Part shown: positions 1-11,998 of the stretch, in pieces | Position numbering within the stretch: position 1 is the stretch's first letter | Layout: each line of letters opens with the position of its first letter | Assembly: GCF_003589595.1 (NCBI RefSeq) | Contig: NW_020654810.1 | Location: forward strand, 13,859,303 to 13,923,302 | Length of the DNA stretch: 64,000 nt | Direction of reading: 5' to 3' | DNA from: Hyposmocoma kahamanoa | Taxonomy: Eukaryota > Arthropoda > Insecta > Lepidoptera > Cosmopterigidae | Made by a program: the position numbers and the translations under genes | The notes under the pieces: model-generated | What the model was told of the DNA's origin: nothing | Seen by the model: the letters and a program-made list of their open reading frames with translations, nothing else | Databases searched by the model: none

Positions 1-412
1 AAAATGTAAGCAACGGCCCGTTCGTCCCGCTATGCCACACTCATCTTCTCATCAATCTTGGTTTTTTGTGATAGCAGACCAAGTATGCCTACTGCAAACT
101 GATTTATAACATCATATGTAAAGACACTTTTTTATATGATACCAGCGAGCTGAAGCATTTCGCGGATAACTTTGGTTTCGGTCATCAATCTTTCTTTGTG
201 CACTCGTCCGTTTTATTCTTTGATAGCTTATACCTTCATAAAAGCTTATCTCACTTTTTGTTTTATGACACCTTTGTGTTTCAATAGACGCAATTAAATT
301 TCATGTATCATTATAATGATAAATAGGATTAACAACGTAAGTTCATTATGAGTTATATTTAGACCTTTCAAAACCATTTATTGTTACCTCTAATTGAGAC
401 ATTGAATTTGAA

Positions 413-850
413 CAAAAAAGTAAAATTAATGCAGTAGAAATTAGAGCTATGAGAAGTATGGCTGGAATGACTGACATTCAAATGCGGAACAGTGTGATAA
501 GAAAGCCTTGCGACGTGAAAGAAGACGTAGTAACAAAGACAGAGAAAGGGATGATCAGGTAATTCGGACGTTTAGGGAGCATGAATAAAAGAACATTGAC
601 GATACAGATTTGGTTTATAGAGGTTAGTTTCGAATGTAGAGGGTGAGCGTGCAATTTGGTAAGGGCCGACTAAGGTGTACTTACCACGACCAAATTGAGA
701 CCCTAAATACAGGCCAGGTCAACTGTACCATTTACCAACGAGCGTGCATGAAAGCATTGATCAATGTTGATGAACGAAAGATGTGTATTTATCAGGGTCT
801 TAACAAGTGGAAGGCTGTGATTGTTGCTTACCCCAATGGGCAAAGTGCGT
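413..850 (+). pseudogene. RTE-like LINE, C-terminal reverse transcriptase remnant
   Basis: Translating in shifting frames gives a run resembling the tail of lepidopteran RTE-type reverse transcriptases: 'RNSVIRKPCDVKEDVVTK' near 490-540, then a 'DQIETL' stretch near 690-710 and a 'NKWKAVIVAYPNGQSA' ending near 805-850. The family normally carries this as one open frame, so the copy is frameshifted. No promoter, target duplication or tail was identified. The clade assignment rests on remembered motif similarity; that it is a LINE relic is more secure than the clade. Confidence 0.6.
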
Positions 851-917
851 GAAATGTTTGTAAGTTTGTAAGGCTGCTACAGATGGACTGCATGGGCAAG
901 TCTTTTTCTTATAATAT

Positions 918-1268
918 TAAGAGACGGGACGAATAAGTCGTGCGCCTGATAGTAAGCTACACGCCTGTCCACAACAGTTGCAGTGTCACTCAGGGCTCGA
1001 AATCGAAATTAATTATTATACGAAATCGAAATTAATTATTAATTATTATTACAATAAATTAAAAATTAATCGAAAAGATATGAGGGCCACTGCGTCCGTC
1101 ACCCTGAGACATAAGTTGAAGTCCCATGTGCCTGTAATTTCACCAGTACCCTTAGCCTTCAAAACCGAAACGCAGTAATGCTAACATTACTGCTTGGCGG
1201 CAAAAATAGGTAAGGTGGCAATACTTCCCTGGACGAACTCTTTTACAAGGAGCTCTACTGCTACTATA
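918..1268 (+). repeat. Dispersed repeat family A, copy 1
   Basis: It starts near 'gggacgaataagtcgtgcgc' and ends near 'acaaggagctctactgctac'. The same order of blocks recurs about nine times in the window on both strands: 'gacgaacaagtcgtgcgcc', 'cactcagagctttaaat', 'gagacataagttgacaagtc', 'gtgcctgtaatttcaccag', then 'aataggtaaggtggcag'. In this copy an AT-rich duplicated stretch (about 1006-1080) sits in the middle. No tRNA A/B boxes are obvious, so the class (SINE-like or MITE-like) is open. Confidence 0.8.
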
Positions 1269-1269
1269 T

Positions 1270-2830
1270 AGTCAATATTTACAACTGCAAGCAGTCGAAA
1301 CTGACTAAAATATTATTATTACAACACGTTGAAGCTCTATCCTTAGTATTAAAAGCTGTATTCCTTAGCATTAAAGTCATCACATTATTACATTATATTA
1401 GACGTGGTTTGACAAGTCTTATTATTCGGAATTAAGCGAAACGGCTCTGGCTCACTGATGGCTGCATACTTCTTGCAATTCGACATCAGCTCCCAGGTAC
1501 AACGAAAGTGATAAGAGTGGTGGCCGACAACGTGCTAGACCAGGGTTTCTCCTCGAAATGGTCCAAGGTGCCTTCCTCGAATTCAGTGATTTGGATTCTC
1601 AGGTACTCAAACTATTCACTGCTCCGATAGAGAATCATATTGTAATGTTACTCAAAGCCATTTTCGCAAAATATCACAAGCATCACAAACGATTCACAAA
1701 ACATAATTTCACTCCGCGATAAATTCATGCACATTTGTCGCACTTAACCCGTTGAAGTCCTGATTGACTCTGAGAAAGATAAATCAATATCTCGGGAACA
1801 AAAAACTTGGATTAGGTTACATTGAAGACTATTCACAAATTATTTTATACTCTTTACATGAAGTCAAAAATACTATGATACTCAGCTGAATATTATACAA
1901 ATTATCTATAACCTTTAATTTACATTTTTCAGAGGTCGCTTAAAAATTTGTCAGCACGGACGAAACGGACAAAAAATGCAGGAAAAATTTATCTGTAATT
2001 TGTTCTATACCTTTAGGAACAATGTGTCTGCTGAACAAAGTTTCATATTAAACTCTTGAGTTCAATTTGAACAGGGTTTTGACGAAAATAATTAGGGAAC
2101 TTGTTATCAGTTCTCGAGCCAACGATATTCCATGTATTATAGTTCGTTTACAATACATCTGACTTACGTTGTAGGCGGATTATTATTTATTGTTTCTACA
2201 GTATTATTATAAATACTATTAAATTATCAACGATGTTTGTGAGATTTTTTTTGTTCATGTTGTTTGCACGAGTTATATTACAAATTAGAAGTCACGTTGC
2301 AGTTGTTTTATTGGGAGTTCACCAGACTTATTGCCACGGAATCACTTTAAACATGTCAGATATAGTTTTATGTTCACGTAACAAAAGAGAAAAAAACGTG
2401 CGTTTCGCGTCTGTGGTCCGAGCGGAACCGAAATGCCCTAATGTTTTTTTTCGCTCCTATTGCATGAAGCTTTTTCTGACTGGCTCCGCGTAATAAGCAC
2501 GCTTATTTTACGCACTGCATTCGATTCGAATACGTTCCGGATTCGAGACTATACAAATCTAGAAAACACGGACCCACTTCAGATGTCGCTTGTGCACTAT
2601 GTCCGATTCGATGAAGGAAATGAAATGATTTGAAAATAATTTATTTGCAAGCAAACACGGTATTGCTGATGTAAAAGTGCATTAATACTTGGTCTCATCA
2701 GTACAAACGTGTTGCGCCATTTTTGACATGCAAAATTTTACTATATTATATCATAGCAGTCGTTATAATAATATTATTTTATCATCCCTATCTATTAATT
2801 TATGTCAATTATGATATAAAATTTAATTTA
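1270..2830. other. No gene recognised
   Basis: AT-rich non-coding sequence. A short segment near 2440-2490 (containing 'agctttttctgactggct') recurs near 12,003-12,047, so part of it is repeat-derived. The small open frames show no recognisable domain. Confidence 0.5.
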
Positions 2831-2836
2831 CAATAT

Positions 2837-3110
2837 TTATTGTATTCTGATCATAATAATTTCAATAATTTTGAAAATAGTAAAAACAATTAAAAGTAAA
2901 CAGTAAAAACAATTATCTAATAGTATTTTATACATATAATTTTTAAATTCCTTTTGAGGCATTTTGTTTACATAGTCAGGTATTAAATTAAACAATTTTA
3001 TGCACGTCTCATTACTATTTCTCATTAAACATGTAGTTTTACTAGAAGCGCCAGTCCAGCGATTTGGAAACCTGGATAAAATAAAAGTACTGTTTTTGTT
3101 CGCATACGTT
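2837..3110 (-). pseudogene. Possible LINE reverse transcriptase C-terminal remnant
   Basis: The minus strand encodes a 62-residue run with 'KLFNLIPDYVNKMPQKEF', which resembles the extreme C-terminus of jockey/CR1-like reverse transcriptases (compare 'FYNKIPVDIQNLPFTRF' in the LINE at 61.8-63.8 kb). No catalytic motif remains and upstream frames are closed. It could be a chance resemblance. Confidence 0.3.
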
Positions 3111-3229
3111 TAGATTTCTTTTGACATACAAATACGAATATCGCTTGGATACCTAGAGATAAAATTATCCCTGTGATATTTCGAACCGTCATTTTCGGAT
3201 TCGGAATTGATACGAATCGGATGTAGTGC

Positions 3230-3420
3230 GCAAAGGCTCTAAGAGTCGTATTCTAGAACTCTACTCAATGCTCAATTCAGGACTTGAGTATGATTCAAAG
3301 CACTAGAAATCATACTCAAGTCCTTGCCATTAGGGTCGTATTTCCAGTGCTTGAAATCATACTCAAGTCTGCTCAAATTCTGACTTGAGCATTGAGTAGA
3401 GTTCTGGAATATGACCCTAA
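3230..3420. mobile_element. Hairpin MITE-like element
   Basis: The segment folds on itself. The left arm, from about 3239 ('agaactctactcaatgctca'), is the reverse complement of the right arm ending near 3420 ('tgagcattgagtagagttct'). An inner block 'atcatactcaagtc' occurs twice directly. A 9 bp direct repeat 'atgtagtgc' occurs at 3221-3229 and 3421-3429 and may be a target duplication, although the left arm begins about 10 bp inside it. It carries no coding capacity. Confidence 0.65.
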
Positions 3421-3503
3421 ATGTAGTGCATCCCTAATATGAGACGACGTTTGCGTTTGTTCGATAAACTTCGTGCAGACTGCTTTAAATGAAACCTGCG
3501 AGC

Positions 3504-3872
3504 AAACTCTCCAACTTCACAAGCACGTAAGAGCAACCCAAATTTTAAGTACCCTTTGCCTACTATTGTCTACTAATCAAAATAAGCCAAATTCTACTGT
3601 AGGTTGAAAAAGTCAAATACATTACGTAGATATTTTTTAGGTATTTATTTTTTTAAAAATTGTAGGTGTTATAATAGGCGGGTTATTATTAGATAAGAAA
3701 AAGCAGTGACAAGTGAAATAGTGGTAACAAACCGCCACTGGTCACTACTATAGGTTTTTAACATCCAAGTACGCAGATGCTGTATAATAAATGAGAGCCA
3801 ACTGTCAAACATTACAGGCATGTAACAGCAACCCAAACTTTAACTTCCTTTTGCCTACTATTGCCCTTTGAA
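3504..3872. repeat. Pair of ~70 bp diverged direct repeats
   Basis: Two related blocks about 300 bp apart, near 3504-3575 and 3803-3870, share 'gcaacccaaa' and 'ttgcctactattg' in the same order. Between them, 3741-3795 ('cactactatag', 'acatccaa') resembles 13,343-13,397. This points to decayed repeat sequence rather than a gene. Confidence 0.45.
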
Positions 3873-4319
3873 CTGACATGATGAACGACCTTCTAGCCAT
3901 ATCGACTTTGTTCAATCAACCTAAACGAATATTGGTCTCAAGTTTTATTCATACAACAAACTTTGTCAAGAAGTGTTATTTACGCATTTATGAAATTAAT
4001 AGAAGTAGTAACGACAGAAATTTAATTCTGGGAAATTCATGTTTAATTGCTTTTGTACAAGTAACTACGATGCTTGCTGGATTCTTATTAATAAGATTTG
4101 TTTATGATATATTTATTTAAAATTTACGTGTAGGTACCTACTACGTACCATATGCAATTTATTAATTCTCTCCAGAGACGTTCCACATGCCACTCATCTA
4201 CGTTCAAACTTAAATCACTTCACCCAACTCTCACACAGCGAGTAAATTATACAAAAACTTTCAAAACGCGCTTTAGCTACTTACGTTTCTCATAAACTTT
4301 TAAATTCCTTTCCAAGATT

Positions 4320-4344
4320 ATATATATATATATATATATATATA
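4320..4344. repeat. (TA)n microsatellite
   Basis: About 12 uninterrupted TA units in AT-rich non-coding DNA. Confidence 0.9.
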
Positions 4345-5322
4345 ATTTGACACTATGACACTAATTCTTCTATCTATCTCTCTATCTTCTAATCTAATTC
4401 TACTATATTTTGTCATTAATTGTAATAGTAATGTAGTAAGTAGTAGTACATACATATATGTAAAACTACGTAGAGCTACGTTACTTACCGTTTAGGGAGT
4501 CACCGCATTTATCAACGCGGAGCCGACATGAGCCGATCGTAAAAGGTTTTACGTCTATTGATTACTTAGATTATTGATTTACTATACAGTAGAGTTACAA
4601 TCGCGTTAAAGACATATGGCTTGTAAAATTCATCTCCTCAATGTCTTGCTATAATATCCAGCCTATTAAAAACGCCTAGAGATTGCGTGGAACTTTAAAA
4701 TCTATAGGTACCTATATAAAACTATAATAGAGATAAGAAGCGAAGGTAAATTCATACTTACGTAATATGCGTAGATCAAGTAAATGTGTTAGTTTAATTT
4801 GGATGAATGTAGTCCTAACCTATACTGTCCCGGAGGAGACGCGTGGGGCACGTGAGTTGCCCATTAAGTTGGAAGCTATATCCGGACATTGCCGCAGGGT
4901 ACTGCGACTGGCTTCTTCGGCACTAGCCCAGAGAGCTAGTAGAGGATAAGCTAGATATCCTGCGGTCCCTCCAGCCGCTTAGGTTATTGGAAACTGGAGA
5001 GACATTGTTTTTCGACTTCTCGACGCGCGAAAAGTGAGCGTGCCTTACAGGTCCGCCACCAATGAGGAGATGTATACGTACGCGTAGTGGACTTTAGAGT
5101 CGACAGCTTACGGTGGCAACCGCTAGTTGTGCAATGCGTAACGGAAGTGAGCGTGCCTACAGCTCCGGTACCTATATGGAAAATAGGGAGAGTACTGTAC
5201 GTGCACCCGGGGTGGCTCACCTGAGGCACTAGCCTTTCGAGAAGCGGATGAAGTCAAGTGATAGAGGTCCGATATGGCGATGACAGAGTGATCCCTACGA
5301 TAGAGTATACTGGAAAAATTTG

Positions 5323-6480
5323 ATGAATCGAGACAGGAATATTGCGCCGCCGAATTGCACTAAAAGTAATAATGAAATATCCAAAAGAGATTTTACATAC
5401 TGTGTAGTATGTGAGCAATACTATCATTTAGACTGAACCGATGTTTCGTTCCAGCTCTTCAAGATAATGAAATCGAAAACTTTTAAGTGTCAACTGTGTA
5501 TAAATTTATCTAACTATCATAGCACTCCAGTTAGCTACCACCATGCAGACAATGTTACGCAGCGTAAGAAACCAAATGTGCAACGTAATTTACCCACCAG
5601 CAATTAATTTGAATTATTGTCAGACAATGATGAGGAAGACCAAGAGATTGCATCAAAGCAGTACACCACATACTCTTATTCGTCATTACCCAATGTATCT
5701 ACACGACGCCAAAATACAAGCTGTCCTGCTCTACTCGTGAATAGTGATATAATAGAGGATTTGAAAGAAAAAATTAGGTCGTTGGAGACAAAACTAGAAA
5801 TAACAGAAAATGAACTGGACAATCAATTATCGGAAAATCATGTTTTAGGAAAAAATAAATTAAAATATGAGCGAAAAGTCGCAAAACTATCTCACATTTG
5901 TCAATCAACGCACAAGTCAAGCTGTAATAGCACTAAAACCAAAACAAAAACCTACAACGAAACCAGACCTGACTTATCACAACGAAGCCTATGTCAACGA
6001 AAGGGCCGAGAGGACACTACTTTTAAGCCATATAGCAAAGAGAAAAATACAAACAAAGACAACAGTGGATTTCTGACAAGCTTCCCGATTTTGACTAACT
6101 CACCGTTGGGTATTAATAGCAATCCTGAAAAAAACAAAACCAATGCACTAATTACGAATAAGGCCAATATTTGTGTTCTCAGCTCCAATGGATACAACAA
6201 ATCCCTCTCTATATTGGAAGATATGCTGACCGAACACTTTCACATCATTCATTACCTTAAACCAAACTGTGGAATAAAAGAACTCCTACGCGGCATTGAA
6301 ACCAAGGTCGATAATTATACCTAAAAGGACTTTTGCATTTTGTTCATTCGGCGATGAGGATTTTACAAGCTCCAAAGATCACTTTTAGTTGATCAACTAT
6401 ATTAAGGAAGCCCTACGGAAAACTCAGCACACCAATGTCATATTATGCTTACCAACTTATAAACTTAATAAACATATCTT
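5323..6480 (+). pseudogene. LINE ORF1 with PHD-like zinc finger, coiled coil and esterase-like domain (broken)
   Basis: From the ATG at 5323 the frame gives a Cys/His zinc-finger pattern: 'YCVVCEQYYHLD', then 'KTFKCQLC', as in the PHD-like fingers of CR1-group ORF1 proteins. A heptad-rich coiled coil follows at about 5755-5890 ('IEDLKEKIRSLETKLEITE'). The C-terminal part ('NICVLSSNGYNKSLSILEDM', 'KPNCGIKELL') resembles the SGNH-esterase-like domain of these elements. In-frame stops occur after the finger's HLD (TGA, about 5434) and near 5604 (TAA). The frame stops at 6324, but related sequence ('ALRKTQHTNVILCLPTYK') continues in another frame to about 6480. ORF1 proteins of this kind bind the element RNA; this copy is dead. 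Confidence 0.7.
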
Positions 6481-8653
6481 AATGGGCGAGTGGAAAGCAA
6501 CATGTTGTACTGGGTTCCGGAGATACATGAGTAGCGTACCTACTTGACATCAATTTAAACTTACATTATAGTCATCACATGTATCGAGATTATACAGGTC
6601 TCATTAAAACGAATGCATTAGAGATCATCTCTAAAGATCTAAAGCGCCTGATTCACATGTCGTGAAATACCACGTATCACTTCTATGTAGCTATCCAGTT
6701 TGCACGGAAGGCACATTTTTTCGTCAAGATTTGTTAGAAATCCCAAACGACGGCGACGACACTAAGTAAAAAAATACAAAGTGACGATTTTTTATCAGAA
6801 TGTACGAGGCATAAAATCCTAAGCCGTTAGTATAAAGAACGCCCTGATTCAGTTTCATAGTTTCCTATTTTGGCAATAACAATAATAGAGACAAATCTCG
6901 ACGACACTATATATGATGCCGAAATATTTCCGCCTAAGTACGCTGTCTTACAGCGGGACAGACCAGACAGATAGGGCGGCGGTGTACTGCTTGCCGTACG
7001 GCAACCCTATAGTGTCCAACGTATTGTCTATGACTGTTCGCTAGAAGACGAAATAGTTGCCGGATTAGTGCATAGAGGAAACTTGCGCTTTATTTGTTGT
7101 GTAGTCTATTTACCGTGTAATATATCTAATAATCGCTATTTTTGCATGTTTAAATGTTTAGAGTCAATATTATCAAAAAGAACGCCCGTTATAACTATTG
7201 GAGATTTCAATTTATATTCTGCTTCTCAAAATGTGCGCAATGCCTATGATGAATTCATATCTTTATGCGATCTAATGCAACATAACGCTGTTGTCAATAG
7301 TCTAGGTCGCGCTCTAGATTTAGTGCTCTCAAAACCGGATCAATTTTTGTTCAACATCACGGAGTCTGAAATAAGCCTGGTTGCGCCAGAAATTCATCAC
7401 GTACCGTTGAATATAGCGACTACTATAAACAAATTCGATATAGTCGACGCTTCAGGCAAACATATCAACAATAACGACAACGTCGCTTTCAATGTTCATA
7501 GACCATTTCGAAATTTTAGTAATGCAAACTTAATGGAACTCTATATGCAATTAACGAATATTGACTGGACACCAGTCTATCTGTCGTCTGATACAAATGA
7601 AGCCGTTAAGGTTTTTTACAATTTAATCTACAATATACTTAACTCTACCGTATCGTATAAGACCAACTGTAAGCATCAACGTAAATTATGTAATTATCCC
7701 GCATGGTACAGCTCATCAGAGCTGATTAACCTGATAAAATTAAAAAAATAGTATCACACACTTTATAAAATTAGTAAATACGGTTATTACCGGAAATAAT
7801 GCAAACTGTTGACTGCCGTATGTGACCGCGCACACATGAATAAAATAGAAAATATGTAATATTAAGTTAAAAATTAGTAGAATAATAGTAAGACCCGAGA
7901 ACATTTTAGTATCATATAAAGGCAAACAAACAATCAAACGACCCGTCTGTGTTTGGTGGGTCTGGCTCGCAGGAAGTCGCAGACGAATTTGCGACCTTCT
8001 TCAGAAGCGTATACCAGTTTCTGCATCCCCCACGACATCACAGCTGTTAACAGATCTACATATCACTATGAGCCACGTAACAGAACCCGATGTTTACACC
8101 GCAATGAAACAATTAAAACCTAAACTAACCCAAGGCCTAGATGGTATCCCATAGGTATTAGTCAAGGATTGCAGGGGAGTATTTTTAAGTCCTCTAGTTC
8201 ATATTATTAACTTGTCATTAAAACAAAATATATATCCTAGTCTCTGGAAAACGTCAAAAGTTCTACCCATACATAAATCAGGTTCAAAATCGGAAATAAA
8301 GAATTATCGTGCAGTAGCTGTTTTATATGTCTTCGCAAAAGTCATGGATACCGTTTTGTACAGGTCGATTTATGGACAGCTTAGAGGGTGGTTCTGTGAC
8401 CAACAGCATGGATTTTTGCCAGGCCGCTCTACCGCTTCCAATTTCATCAATATTACTACGACTATTGCTGATGAGTTGGACTCTAGAAGTCAAGTCGACG
8501 TAGCTTACCTAGATTTTCAGAAAGCTTTTGATCGGATTGACTGTGACGTTCTGCTTCGGCTATTTCGCCAATCGCCAGCAATACGTATATTTCAACCAAT
8601 ATCAATCCACACCCTACTCAATAAACTCGGGTTTGGGTCAGGGTAGTTGTCTG

Positions 8654-9150
8654 CTTACCGGTGGAAAGAGGGCTTGGCGGATCCCCCCTATGGCGCTCGT
8701 ACCATAGAGGCGATCCGCCCTGTCCTCGTAGAGTGGGTAAACCGGTCCCACGGGCCACTGTCGTTCCACCTTGTGCAGGTGCTGACCGGGCACGGCTGCT
8801 TCGGTCACTACCTGCACAAGGTGGCGAGGAGGGAACCGTCCCCGTCGTGCCACGAGTGCGGCGCTGCGGATGACACCGCGCAGCACACCCTAGAGGTGTG
8901 TAGCCGGTGGGATGAGCAGCGCCGCACTCTGACGGGGACTGTAGGGCAGGACCTCTCGCTGCCGAGCGTGGTTGCCGCCATGCTCGAAAGCGAGGAGTCC
9001 TGGGAGGCGGTGGCCTCCTTTTGCGCAGAGGTTATGTCGCAAAAGGAGGCCGCGGAGCGGGTGCGCGAGGACGCGGCGGACGCGCACCCGCTCTGGCGCA
9101 GACGTACGGGGAGAAGGCGAAGGCAGTTCGCTGCTCGCCTGATCCCCTAG
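8654..9150 (+). pseudogene. R1-clade ORF2 C-terminus with CCHC-type zinc motif
   Basis: An open frame, truncated at its 5' end, encodes 'RWKEGLADPPYGARTIEAI', then a Cys/His cluster 'CHECGAADDTAQHTLEVC' typical of the R1-clade region after the reverse transcriptase. It ends in a basic 'RRRTGRRRRQFAARLIP'. The reverse transcriptase and endonuclease are missing, so it encodes no enzyme. The remaining frame has no stop, which suggests a fairly young insertion. Confidence 0.85.
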
Positions 9151-9464
9151 TGAGACCAGCGGGCTCTGGACAGGGACTCCGGAGCCTGCACTGCACGGCC
9201 TCACTCATCTGGGGCGGGTCGGAGGACAACCGACTCGCCCCTCCGTTGGCGCGGGAGCCCTGGCGTAAGCTAGGGCGGCCGGGCGGCGTCGTGGTGAATG
9301 TTCACTGATCCCACGGCGCCGACTCAACCGGCGAGAGGGAAACCCGGGGGGGTTTTAGTGAGGTAGGCCCTCAAGTCTGGAGGGAGAGTCCCCACATAAC
9401 CCCTGAGTCTCCCTGGGCTCAGGGGTATCCATAAAGATTTCCCCCCGTCAAAAAAAAAAAAAAA
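8654..9464 (+). mobile_element. R1-clade LINE, 5'-truncated, nested in the CR1/jockey-group LINE
   Basis: It carries the last ~165 codons of ORF2, a 3' UTR and a poly(A) run (about 9450-9464). It is flanked by 'gggtagttgtctg' (8641-8653) and 'ggctagttgtctg' (9465-9477), a 13 bp target duplication with one mismatch, close to the 14 bp usual for R1. Removing the insert plus one copy of the duplication rejoins the host reverse transcriptase frame across its 'GQGS' motif, which confirms the nesting. The GC content is much higher than in the flanks. Three related copies lie at 14.7, 17.8 and 41.9 kb. Confidence 0.9.
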
Positions 9465-10631
9465 GGCTAGTTGTCTGGGACCACTCATGTTTTTGATTGT
9501 GGTTAATGACTTGTCGCTTACTATACAGTACAGCAAGTGTCTCATGTTTGCGGATGCCATTAAGTTGGCCATGACTATTAGGTCTGAGGCTGACTGTGAG
9601 CTTCTGTAGAGGGATATTGATAACGTGCTTAGTTGGGGTAATGACAACAGTTTAACCTTAAACGCTGACAAATGTACCAACATGTCATTTAGTGGCTCTC
9701 GCAAACAAATGGGCCATATTTACAAAATAAAAGACACTCATATCAGCCGGGCCAAATCTGTCAAAGATTTGGGTACTTGGTTCGATGTTAAGCTGACCTT
9801 TGGAGAACACATCTCAAAATTAAGTAAATCGTCGCGTAAATGTCTCAATTTCATCTTAAGACAATCAAAGTCTTTCAGGGGTAGCTTTGCATCCTGTCTT
9901 TTATTTAACACTTTCGTTTGTAGTAAGCTAGAGAATAATAGCATTTACAAGCAAATATTAGCGTTAGAAAAAATTCAAAAATTACTTGTTCGTAATCTCT
10001 ATAAAAGAATGTATGGTTATTACCCACTGCTTTATCCCACTACCTTCATCTTGGGTATGGTCAATTACAGAACACTGCAAGTGAAACGCAATTTAGCTCT
10101 GGTGACGCATATATTTCGTCTGGTGCGTGGAATCATGTACAACCCAAATATATTATCGATGATCGGTTTTTTGGTGCCTAGGTTCAATTTGGTACGAACT
10201 TACAGAAAAAGGTTTGCAATACGTGCTACACGATCTAAGGTAAGTAAGTTGGCCTCTCTGCCAAGAGCGCTTAAATGTCTTAACCAAATGCTTCTCTTTG
10301 ACTCCTCGTTGGACATATTTACATGCTCGGAACTTAAATTCGTAGTTTCCGCAGGACGCTACCTTGAAACTTTGACTAGAGACAGCAGTATTACGTGACT
10401 TAAAAAAAATATTCCAGTCTTTATAGCAATAATAATATTGCAGTAATAGTATAACAATAATGTTCTTACAATGTATTTAATTTCATGTAATTTTTCAATT
10501 TTGTTTGATTCATTGTATCAATTGTATTTTTTAATGACATTGATTTGTACATACTTAAATACTATCCACTTGGCCGTAAGATTACAATTGCGTTTGGATA
10601 TTGATTTGTTAGCAGTATGTAATTTATTGTG

Positions 10632-10650
10632 AATAAATAAATAAATAAAT
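10632..10650 (+). repeat. Short (AAAT)n tail of the LINE
   Basis: About four units of aaat/aata follow the 3' UTR of the CR1/jockey-group LINE. LINEs of the CR1 and jockey groups often end in short simple repeats, so this is taken as the 3' end. Confidence 0.6.
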
Positions 10651-11382
10651 CTAGTGACAACCCTGTACACTGGCTGATCTGGGGTCAGAACCTGAACTTG
10701 TAAGGTTCCTTGTAAGGCTTTTCGTATACCCCAAGGGTGGGTAGGGAGGGTCACGATACACAGTTTAAAATAGTGTCCGAGACAAATGATTGTCCACACG
10801 ACGACGCGTGGATAAGCTTTTTGGTTTAAGTCCTGTTTCATGAGGATGAAGCACGAGGGTGCTCAGTACAATGCTAGGCAATGCCGCAGTGTTTGGAAAC
10901 AAAATATACAAATCACAGCAGATACGCACTCAAAAAGAAGTGTTATATTTCAAGAAGTATTGTATCAAATTCATGAAATTATATACTATCCATATATAAT
11001 AATGCGGAATTCTACTTTATTTTCAATGAGATAATTTTTTAAAACAACAACATCCTCACACAACGCATCAAAAAATAGGAGGCTTGTTTTATTAGGCTAA
11101 AGAAATGTTTAATTTATCTAAAAACACAGGAAACACAAGGATTAGATCTGGAATGTTTTTTATATTTATTTCATATTTTATTTATTCCAATTATTCCATT
11201 GGTCGTAGTCACCTCGTGTCATAGGACAGCGTGCAATAAACATTGTACATTATGATATGATAAATTTGAGCGAAAGTTTTGGTGCTGTGTGATTAATATA
11301 AATATACTTAATTAAATATGTATATCCACACCACGTTCATCGAACGTTCTTTGACGAACTTAGCGATTGGGAGTCTACTATA
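10651..11382. other. No gene recognised
   Basis: AT-rich sequence. The small frames have no recognisable domain. No clear repeat is seen other than the flanking elements. Confidence 0.5.
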
Positions 11383-11802
11383 CAGTGTTTTTTTAACTGG
11401 GACAGTATGGGAAAATTCGATACCAAAAAAACTTTAAAACTTTAAAAATATGAAAATTTTTTTTATTCAATTTGACCAACTTCTGCTCTCCCGATTTTTT
11501 CTTCAAATACAATGATGTGATCCTTACATGAAATGGGTCGATCAGCACAAAACAAAAGTAGTCAATTTTATTCACTTTTATGAACAACTCACGTTTGACC
11601 AAAAAATTTACTATGTCAAAATTGTTTAAAAAAAACACTTAATGGTTCCTAAAGCGCGAGCTACACCGCGAACGAAGCTAGCTAAGCTAACTTAGCGCAC
11701 GTAGTTGCATACAAACGTTCGCGATGTGGCCTACGCCTAAGACAATATTTATGTATAGTTTCGTATTTCCCATACTGTCCACATTAAAAAAAACACACAC
11801 TG
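11383..11802. mobile_element. TIR element (non-autonomous, ~420 bp)
   Basis: The left end 'cagtgtttttttaactggga' with 'cagtatggg' is inverted at the right end ('cccatactgtcc', then 'attaaaaaaaacacacactg'). There is no coding capacity. A related left end lies at 38,130 and related internal sequence at about 40,560-40,745. No clear target duplication is seen, so the superfamily is not assigned. Confidence 0.65.
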
Positions 11803-11811
11803 CGTAGTAAA

Positions 11812-11998
11812 AAAACTGACCTCAAAAGTCATTCATCTCCTAGTTTGCCACAATTAGAGATGGAATATTTTCTTCAAATTTGAACGGTACCACTTCTGAC
11901 ATACCCTCTTTTCAACAAAAAATAAAGAATCATCAAAATCGGTTCACAAATTTTTCAAAAAATCCGGAGTTATCGCGTAACATACACACAAAAAAACA
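11812..11998 (-). repeat. Partial copy of the 'aaccgactt' repeat
   Basis: Its reverse complement contains 'gtatgttacgcgataactcc', 'gtgaaccgattttgatgatt' and a terminal 'cttttgaggtcagttttttt', matching the order in the copies at 45.5 and 57.6 kb. One end is missing and the middle is diverged. Confidence 0.65.

Larger units (their letters stand above)
6780..10398 (+). pseudogene. LINE ORF2: endonuclease plus reverse transcriptase (broken, split by R1)
   Basis: The endonuclease starts with 'FYQNVRGIKS' (about 6790), continues with 'GGGVLLAV' (about 6975), 'VITIGDFNLYS' (about 7190) and an 'HHVPLNI' motif (about 7398). The linker and reverse transcriptase follow: 'KQLKPKLTQGLDGIP' (about 8107), 'LPIHKSGSKSEIKNYRAVAV' (about 8265), 'QHGFLPGRSTASNF' (about 8405) and 'AYLDFQKAFDRID' (about 8501). 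The frame then stops at an R1 insertion and resumes at 9465 with 'GPLMFLIVVNDL' and 'MFADAIKLAM'. The usual FADD catalytic box reads FADA, so a catalytic Asp is lost. The C-terminal domain runs to 10,398. Several stops lie between 7750 and 8212. Confidence 0.8.
4790..10650 (+). mobile_element. CR1/jockey-group LINE, near full-length, decayed, interrupted by an R1-clade LINE
   Basis: The order is a possible 5' UTR (about 4790-5322, with two related blocks containing 'agtgagcgtgcct' at about 5033 and 5147), a decayed ORF1 (5323-6480), a decayed ORF2 with endonuclease and reverse transcriptase (about 6780-10,398), a 3' UTR, and an (AAAT)n-type tail at about 10,632-10,650. An R1-clade insertion (8654-9464) splits the reverse transcriptase. 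The 5' boundary is a guess. The PHD-like and esterase-like ORF1 fits the CR1 group as known in animals. Stops and frameshifts in both ORFs and a changed catalytic motif mean this copy cannot move by itself. Confidence 0.8.

Noticed and set aside
3878..4120. 80-codon open frame with hydrophobic end
   Set aside because: No similarity recognised, composition typical of AT-rich non-coding DNA, and no splice context.
8890..9308. Long open frames on both strands in the GC-rich R1 region
   Set aside because: They are shadow frames caused by high GC content. Only the + strand frame 8654-9150 has the conserved R1-clade Cys/His motif.
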